From Morella rubra (taxonomy: Eukaryota > Streptophyta > Magnoliopsida > Fagales > Myricaceae), in contig CM025856.1 of NCBI GenBank assembly GCA_003952965.2, forward strand, positions 4,174,674-4,238,673: a stretch of DNA of 64,000 bases, written 5' to 3'. The notes below the pieces were generated by a model that worked only from the letters and a program-made list of their open reading frames with translations, did no database searches and was not told the DNA's origin. Below, in pieces: positions 56,661 through 64,000 of this stretch; positions within the stretch are counted from its first letter, which is position 1; the number at the start of each line of letters is the position of its first letter. A program made the position numbers and the translations under genes.

Positions 56661-59600
56661 TTAGAGAAAAATAGGGAAGAAGACTCAAGAGGAAGACATT
56701 AAGACGTGATGAAAGGGAGTTCTAAGGAGGGTGACCGAGAAAAGCATGAATGGATCAAGAGGCGTAATATGTACAGCCGAGAAGATGATATGTGGACTCA
56801 GACATTTGGACACATGATTAGATCACTCACAATTATTAGGTTCAATGCGAGTTTGCTCTATAAAGCAAGTTTTCTTCTATCACAAAAAGGAGCTATTAAG
56901 CTCATTAAATATAAAGACTGTGTCCGGTATGATTCTCCTATTTAAATGTCTCGAAACTTAACTTTCTTTTCTCTCATCTAATCCAAGATTTTCTTCCTTT
57001 TAAAAAATCAATTAAAAAATACACTATTTTATGTACTTTATTTTAAAAATAATTTAATTTTTAAAAACTATTTTTTATTATTTAAGACAAATATATTATT
57101 CAATTGTTACATGTGTTATTTTTAATTTATCTCATACACATATCAAGAATCAAGTTTGATGGAGCCATTTTTAACTGGTCTATCACAGCGTTCACTAGGC
57201 TAAGAGTCCAAGGGAGCTAGGCTTGTCGAGTACTTGGGATGAGTTGAAAAGTCCAAGTTCTCATTCCTTCCACCTACAAGTAAAGCAAACAAGCTAAGAC
57301 TCATGGTACTCCGTGTAGAGAGATTTCTTTCATGCTATTGTTAGCCGCCATTGTTTAAAATCTTTTTTTTTTTTCTCTAGTTTGATTATCCATGAGAGAA
57401 AGTATTTCACGCGTACCTCCTCTGGTTATCTCTTTTTCTTTTACTGTCTGGGCCTGGGGGCTTCTTGGGCATCAGCCTCATTTTTCTCCGGGCCTCATCA
57501 CCCTCCAGACCTTTTCCGACTCATCCACCTTTTATCAATGGTCGGCATTGTCATAGTTGATCTACTTCAGGACGGCTTGAGTCAACTACCTCTTCCTTCG
57601 TTCCTTTTTCCTTTTACTTTCTCGCCCGTCAGTTAGTGAATAAGCAGAGAAAAATCATAGTTTCTTACGTAAGCTTTCTTTACCCAATAAAGAATGGATA
57701 TCAGATTCTTTTATAGACTTCTAATCACCGATGGATGCATACCACGTTAGATGAGTTAATTCTTGCCTCACTATTTTGGGCCTTTAACTATGAACTTTTT
57801 GTAGTAATGAAAAATTACTCCTCCATCAAAGTTTATTAATCATATGGGATTACAAATTGGTGTATCAAATGTTGTAAAGTGTTTTTCAAGAAATATGTTT
57901 TAAGGTAGCAACCAAATACTGAAAACAAAACTAATTTATTTAAACAAAATAAGAATGATTTTTATTGTACTTGTTAAAAAGTAAAGAGAGCATATTTAAT
58001 TGATTTTTAATGAAAAAGTATTAGACTTTGTTAAAAAATAAGATGAGAGAATATTTGATATAATTTTTTTAATAAAAAAATTATTGAAGTTGGTGTGGAA
58101 AGATATTGAAAATTGGTGTAAAATTTTGAGATTTTAATATTTGGTCGTAAAAATTTAAAGTTTTTGAAAATTTTCATATAAAGTTGAAAAAAATTCATAT
58201 CCAAACATCACTAAGCAGATTGTGCCATGGCCCTCAGCCCTCCAAAAAACTATTAATTTTTTTTTTCATTTAACAAATTTTTTTGGATGATTTTCTTATG
58301 ATTTTTGAATTTTGATACTCTAAAATTTATTTATGTTTATGTAACTGACCTCCTTTAAGTTGATTCCTGGAGGCTGGCTTCATCCCTCGAACTAACAATT
58401 CTCAATAATTATTTTGACACAATGATGGAACTCCTATAAATTGGTTGCTGGAATTAGATTTTATTTGGTAAATGGAATCATGTCAATAGATTTTTTTGTC
58501 GATTTCCACCCTTCACTAAATGGTGGAACCCTTATAATATTTGATTTCTAATCTTGAACCCCTATACTTTATTTTCATATTATCGAACTACTTAACCACA
58601 ACAATTTGCACGTTAGACATGTTACCTGTCTATACCTTAATTCTTTCTAGAAAAATTAATCAACGTGCTAAACCAACATACATTTCTAAAAATATTCGTT
58701 ATTCATGCATAAAAGCTTACAAAAAAAATATTTAAGATAAAAAAAATATTTAAGAGAGTCCTAAGTCTTAATCAAAGAGAATATATATAAATAATATCAA
58801 TCAACTTCCTAATCTATTTTATAATTCACATAATAATCTACCTAAATAATTTTAAATTATCCTAAAAGCTCATATCTTTCAACATGTTAAGCCCGTTATT
58901 TTCATGTGGTGAACATTTTATTTCAGATATTCGGTGTCCTTCTGCCCATTAGGTGGAAAACATGATCAGCTATCAATTTAAAAAAAAAAAAAAAAGAGAT
59001 GAAAAAACAGCACAAATGCATATAAAGAAGAGAGCACTTTGTAAGGACACTATTATATTAATTTTGATATCTCATATCTAAAGTAGTCATAATTCAGCAG
59101 TCCAAAATGTGTACCTTTTTGCTTTTTTTCTTACTTTGCTTTCTATTCGATTTTATTCCTTGAGAAATAGTCGTGGTAAGATGACCCAAGAAAGAGACCA
59201 CAATTAGAATGATGAGCCTTGCCATATGCTTCTCCTAAGTGCAGCATACTTTTGGACCGATTGGCAAAAGCAGCATAAAATTATCATTGCACCAACTCGA
59301 AAAAGCCATTTATTCTTTGTTGGCACTGCTTTCTCAAGCACCAACATGCGGGGGTGAAACTAGAAAAAGTAATTTTGGGCGGTCAAATTAGAATACTTTA
59401 AGCTCTTGGGGAGGCCTCAAAAAAAGAATGAAAAAGAAAGCCTAAAAATAAATCTTTTATTAACTTGTGGGAGGACTGGGAGACCATGGCACCTAGGCTA
59501 TTCAAATCCGGTATCAGTGCTGGTTGTGACAATAACCGCTATCACCACTGGATATGCTGGTTTTTAAATATTGGCCACTGCCACTGCTACCGCCACCGCC

Positions 59601-59860
59601 ACCGCCACTACCATTGATAAGTGTGGTAATCGGCTTTTGACGGTGACAGTTCCTGGTTATCGACATTTATATTGAGTCATTTTTTTGAGTCTTTTATGCA
59701 CTTGGCTCAATGTATGAGACTCAAAAATTCATGTAAGCTTATGGAATACTAAAATAATCTCAAGAATTGAAACAATCAAAGCACCAAAGTATTACAGTAA
59801 GACTATATATGGTTATCATTTGAATTTCTACTCTTCTCCCAATTACTTTTTTTTTCCAAG
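56661..59860. other. AT-rich intergenic region
   Basis: No gene supported. A short (CCACCG)n-like stretch lies at about 59570-59612. The rest is ordinary AT-rich DNA with long A and T runs. Confidence 0.5.
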
Positions 59861-59879
59861 GCAAATTGAGGGAGCAGTG

Positions 59880-60365
59880 TTAGTGTTTTAATGTTGGCGT
59901 AATTCAGTATCAAAATTTAAATTCAAATTGAGTTGTATTTTAAGTTTAGTCAAAGTGTTCAAGAGATTAAGGAGTCTTTCAAAGTTTGAAAGGTTAAGGA
60001 CATCATCAAGATGAAGAGCTAAAAACAAGGAGCTGGTGATACAAAGTCAAGTAACTGGATGTTGCCCGTGTCTAAATCATCGTTGTAAGATTTTACTTCT
60101 TAGTGAATTTCTGATGGCTACTGGCTAAGAGTGATTTTTCTTGTGAAATGTAAGTTCAAAGGTTTTGCACTTTATCAACAAAATCCTTGTCTCTTATGTG
60201 GTTAATATTTGTTTTATTATTCCGCTGTATATATATTTTGTTGATTGATTATTCAGATCTAGACTTAACAACTTTATGACTTGTTCTAAAATTGTTATTG
60301 AACTTTTAAATAGAAGGAAAACACATATTCACCCCTCTAGGTGTTATTAGAGTTTAAAACAGATT
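59880..60365 (+). repeat. Possible LTR-retroelement remnant
   Basis: It begins near tgttggcgtaattcag and passes ctgtatatatattttgttg to acacatattcacccctctag at about 60322-60341, a phrase typical next to plant LTRs and primer-binding regions. No second LTR, primer-binding site or coding domain was found. It may be a solo LTR. Borders are approximate. Confidence 0.3.
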
Positions 60366-60915
60366 TTTCAAGCAAGACCAAGCCTGCGGCCGGGGGAGGG
60401 GGATTTGACCCCCCGGAGCTATCCCTCCCCCAAAGGAAGGAGGTGCCATCTAAACTACAGCTATCTGGCATTGGATCATCACTATACCTAATCTATTTCT
60501 TTAGTTCTTCTTCCTGCTATTTAGATGGGGATAAAAGAAAACAAAACTTTTTACATGCAGCTTAATGTAGTTACATAAACTCAACCTAATTCGCAAGTTA
60601 TAGCGATCTGTTTTACATTTATTATTCATAATTGAGATGGTAGTGGAAACCAATACTGAGGATACCAATTAATGGTGGTGCATTACCAATGGACGATCTC
60701 GTGGAAATCAATTGTTAATGGAGCTTGGAAGAGTTCCACCAAACTACATGCTCTTTTAGACTATATCAAACAGCATGGACACAAAAGGACGTCAGAGGAA
60801 TTAAGGTGCTCATTGCTGGGACGGCTTCAAATGGACTGAAAGAAGGAGAAGAGTGAATACAGAGAAAAAAGAAAAGAAAAGACTTTAGAAATCACAAGAT
60901 CCCAAGGTAAAGTTT

Positions 60916-62845
60916 CTATGTTTTTGCTTCTGGTACGGTGGTCAATCCAGAGGTGTATGGTACTCTAGTAGGCTTAACCCAGAAATCACCTCTGACGAAT
61001 CTGCCCGGTGAAAATTTTTGTGCATGTTCACGTGTGATGTTCTTGATTCCGCGCCATTTTACACGATTTGCCTTGGCAGCACCGGGCCCTCGGTTGTTGA
61101 ATTCTGTGTAGAAGCAAGTCCTGAGAGCAAAGTCGCCCATCCAGGGCAACCAACCTTGAGGCTGGATCAAGTCGTCAAGGTAGGACTCCATGATGATGGT
61201 CCTTGAGTACTCCTTCCATGGCCGCCCTAGATATGTCTTGTGTTCGAATCTCACGGGGTAGAATTCGGGGTCTGAGATGATGCTGCAGTCCTGGAGGATT
61301 AGTCCTGTTGGCTCGCGCCTCTCTTTCCTTCCTTGGGCGGTCACAATACATTGTTGGTTGTCCAATGGCTTACGGACCACGAAAGTGCAGTTTTGGAAGA
61401 CGGCAGCAGCGTCGCCAAAGACGAAATCAATTGTACCCGAGATTGTGCAATCACGGTAGAATTGGCGTTTGGTGTGCGCGTAAAGTGTATCTTGGTATCC
61501 ATCCATGGCACAATTGTAGAAGATGGACGAGTCCGATTGGACCCTCAATGCCACGGCCTGATGTTTCTCAGGACCGGCAGTGTTCTCAAACCCAATATTC
61601 TTGGCAATAAAGTAATCCCCGAGAACAGCTGCACAACTAAAACTATTAGTAAACAGAACATGGAAAAACATGCTTCCTTCACTTTTTGTTTTCTCCTAAG
61701 TGAAACATGCACGCTTCTTTTACAATATAATGTTATAGACGACTGAAATATGGTTTTTTCTTTTTTTTGGGGGGGGTGGGGGAACAATTTGGTTAGAGTT
61801 TCGTACCAACTGTGGCGGTTTTGAAGGTGGGTGTACCATCGACGAAATTCTTCTTTCCTGTGATCCTTGTCTTTTGAGGTCCATCACCAATCATCATCAC
61901 ATGGGTCATGGACTTGTGAATCTGGATATACTCTTCATAAACTCCTTCCTTGATGTAGATTACAAAGGTCTTGTTGCTATACTTTGGGATAAGAAACAAC
62001 GCCACATTGATAGTCTTAAAATGTCCACTACCATCAGAAGCCACAACAATGTCTGGTTTAATGTGGGCTGGAGATGCGTAAAGAAATCTCCGAACGCCAG
62101 GATTGAACCACTGAGGCAGTTCGTCATGACCAAGAACAGGGAGGTCAACTTTTTGAAGGAGATGGCGGTGGCCAATATTCAAGCCTGGTACCTCTAACCC
62201 TGCGAGTACATGAGAAATATCAGAGACGATGGCAAGGCTATTGCTGCTCATCGCCATTGCATTCCTCAACGCCTTCTTCATTTTCTGTCCCGCAAGACTG
62301 GTCGTGTTCTCGAAGCCGTCCAAGCAAGTTTCTTGGTATGTGATGACAGCACTGAGCCAAATTTTCAGATCGTGGAGCATTTGATCTACTTTTGTGAGAT
62401 CAAACCCTCCCATCTGCTCGAAAGAGCGCTTAAGATCATCAATAGCAAAGTCCAAGAGCTCTTTGCAGTTTTCGAGTGCCTGCTTGGCTCTCGGGTCCTT
62501 CTCGAGCTCTTGCAAGACGATGGATTTCTTGGCTCCCTCCCTGATAAGCTTCATCGCCTCCGTAAATACAGCTTTAATGAGCTCTTTCGGATCTGTAATG
62601 TTTCCAGACGTAGAGGAGAGGCTCTTGACGCATTCCTTTCTGTGATCAGTGGGCTGGCATATGGATTCGATAGCTATCTTCGAGGACGATGCTTGATGAT
62701 ACTTATTGCCATTTTTAGCCTTGCTGGACTCCCCATGATCAAGGCTAACGCTGACAGTCACAACGACCACCATTGCTACCAGGAATACGGAAGACAAACT
62801 GATCATGGCAATTCTCTTCCGGCTTGCATCTTCCCCATCAGACAT
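60916..62845 (-). CDS. Type-I pectin methylesterase (PMEI pro-domain plus PME), 583 aa
   Basis: Two exons on the minus strand: 62845-61807 and 61628-60916, GT-AG, joining ..FKTATV with AVLGDYFIAKN. An N-terminal membrane anchor (about 12-35) is followed by a PMEI pro-domain (about 57-215, with ESICQPTDHRKEC and YQETCLDGFENT). A basic processing site RHLL (227-230) precedes the PME domain (about 263-570). Catalytic residues are visible: Q370 in HQAVALR, Q392/D393 in GYQDTLY, the nucleophile D414 in IDFVFGDAAAVFQNC, and R482 in YLGRPWKEYSRT. The enzyme removes methyl esters from homogalacturonan in the wall; the pro-domain keeps it inactive until Golgi subtilase cleavage. Length and intron position suit the family. 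Confidence 0.95.
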
Positions 62846-64000
62846 TTTGAACAGAGCAGCTCCTCAGTACCACAAGGATAACAAAGAAGTAACAAAAAGA
62901 AGTGGCTTAATTTAGAACCATTAACTTTCTGTTAACTAGTCACGATGTCTCCTACGAGGCAATAAAGAGCTGCAAAATGCAGTAGAAAGGGTCTACAGAA
63001 CTGATGGCCGGCCGTCCTCAGCACATTCTGGAGTCTAAGGTCTTGGGAAGATCTGTTGAGGGAATCATTTATAATGAAGAAGAAATAAACCCTTAGTGTA
63101 AAAGTTGGTTTCGGGCATAACAAACACATGAAGATTGGAGGGAGACGCTAGAGTCGGAAGTAAGCTAGATGGTTGATGCTGTTTTTCTTCTAAAAAATGA
63201 GTGGTGAGAGCTGGAGTCATGAGGAGAGAGCAGCTAGAGCCTAGCTAGCCTTGTTGGAAGTGCTATTCCAATCTTCACCCCAACTCAATGCTAAATTTAG
63301 CATCGAGCAAGGCTTGCTTTCTTCATTGTACCCAAAGACCCTTGTGACAAAAGATCAACTCGACTGCTAAATAAAACAAAAGGAAAATAGAAGTACCAAT
63401 AAACGATGACATGGGGCGGAGATGTACAGTTAATTACAATTACTAGTCAGCAGTTAAAGATGTCCAGCCTAGTTTGATGTGTACCTAATCTCTCTGTCAG
63501 TAGAACACTACTGGAATGCACAAAAATAGCAATGGTGGGAAGGTAGCCAACACTTCAAGCTACAACAAACAGCTCCAACAAAACACTAAGAAAACAAATA
63601 TGCTTTCCCAAAAATAGAGCATGAAGGAAGACCACACGGACAAAATCCGACAAGAAACAAAGTAACAATAAATAGAACCAATAAAACACCCTGAAAACCT
63701 TGCAAAAAATCACTCAGAAGAACTGAAACCCGAATATATTTGAAAAACGAAAAGGAAAAAGAGAAGAATTAGGTCTCTCACTTGAATCTTTGAACACCAA
63801 AATAAGAACAGAGAAGATAATTTCACTAGAATAACTGGATAACAAACTGAATTATGAAATAAGCTTAAGATTTTGTAGCCTTTATATAGCTGCTTACACT
63901 TGACTATGATCATGAGACTCTGGAAAACACACATATCCTAAAGTTCCAAAAAGCGTACCTGGCATATATATCAAATTCAAAAGAAAAGCCAGAAAAATAG
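62846..64000. other. Upstream region of the PME gene and window edge
   Basis: 62.85-63.3 kb should hold the PME 5' UTR and promoter (minus strand). No clear TATA box was chosen. From 63.3 kb to the edge I see no coding sequence, only AT-rich DNA. Confidence 0.45.

Noticed and set aside
62210-62881. 223-aa plus-strand open frame
   Set aside because: It is the antisense of PME exon 1, whose minus-strand frame has clear catalytic and pro-domain motifs.

Overview
This window is nuclear DNA from a flowering plant, most likely a woody eudicot; the species cannot be fixed from the sequence. The support is spliced genes with GT-AG introns, plant-specific families (SWEET sugar transporter, invertase/pectin methylesterase inhibitors, type-I pectin methylesterase), AT-rich intergenic DNA, and plant CACTA (En/Spm) and Ty1/copia remnants. 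No organellar or bacterial genes, CRISPR arrays, rRNA or tRNA genes were recognised.

Layout. 1-0.5 kb: decayed SWEET exons (minus strand). 0.7-1.0 kb: a foldback/MITE-like repeat. 1.2-5 kb: a left-end CACTA fragment with a broken transposon ORF. 6.7-7.1 kb: a small secreted Pro-rich/Cys-rich protein gene. 7.5-17.4 kb: a CACTA element with both ends (CACTACAAGAAA) and a decayed coding core: a PF20167-like ORF with three stops, then DUF4218/DUF4216 and Ptta/En/Spm transposase remnants. 17.2-24.1 kb: a clade IV SWEET gene (SWEET16/17-like, minus strand), a copia RT remnant and the first exon of an MCTS1 gene, cut by a 101-N gap. 24.2-27.85 kb: an indel-rich, poor copy of the right part of the CACTA element. 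27.85-34.7 kb: a near-identical second copy of the SWEET block. 34.6-38.2 kb: complete MCTS1 (8 coding exons). 40.2-42.7 kb: ribosomal protein eL18 (5 exons). 43.7-45.3 kb: soluble epoxide hydrolase (minus strand, 3 exons). 46.4-49.4 kb: two tandem PMEI-like genes with an epoxide-hydrolase 5' fragment between them. 50-60 kb: gene-poor. 60.9-62.8 kb: type-I pectin methylesterase (minus strand, 2 exons).

The most important structural point is that the two SWEET copies (offset about 10.6 kb) are most simply explained as one locus represented twice. Contig 1 seems to end at the N gap inside MCTS1 intron 1, and contig 2 seems to start inside the CACTA element with a low-quality end, so the overlap was never collapsed. 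Annotators should probably count one SWEET16/17 gene and one MCTS1 gene here.

Functionally, the neighbours MCTS1 and eL18 are both translation genes and share telo-box and GGCCCA-type promoter words. The PMEI pair and the PME are cell-wall pectin genes of opposing function, about 12 kb apart. The CACTA element carries a dense family of degenerate palindromes (CGTYCGRACG), which look like subterminal transposase-binding repeats and are the most distinctive non-genic signal. I found no convincing new multi-gene system.
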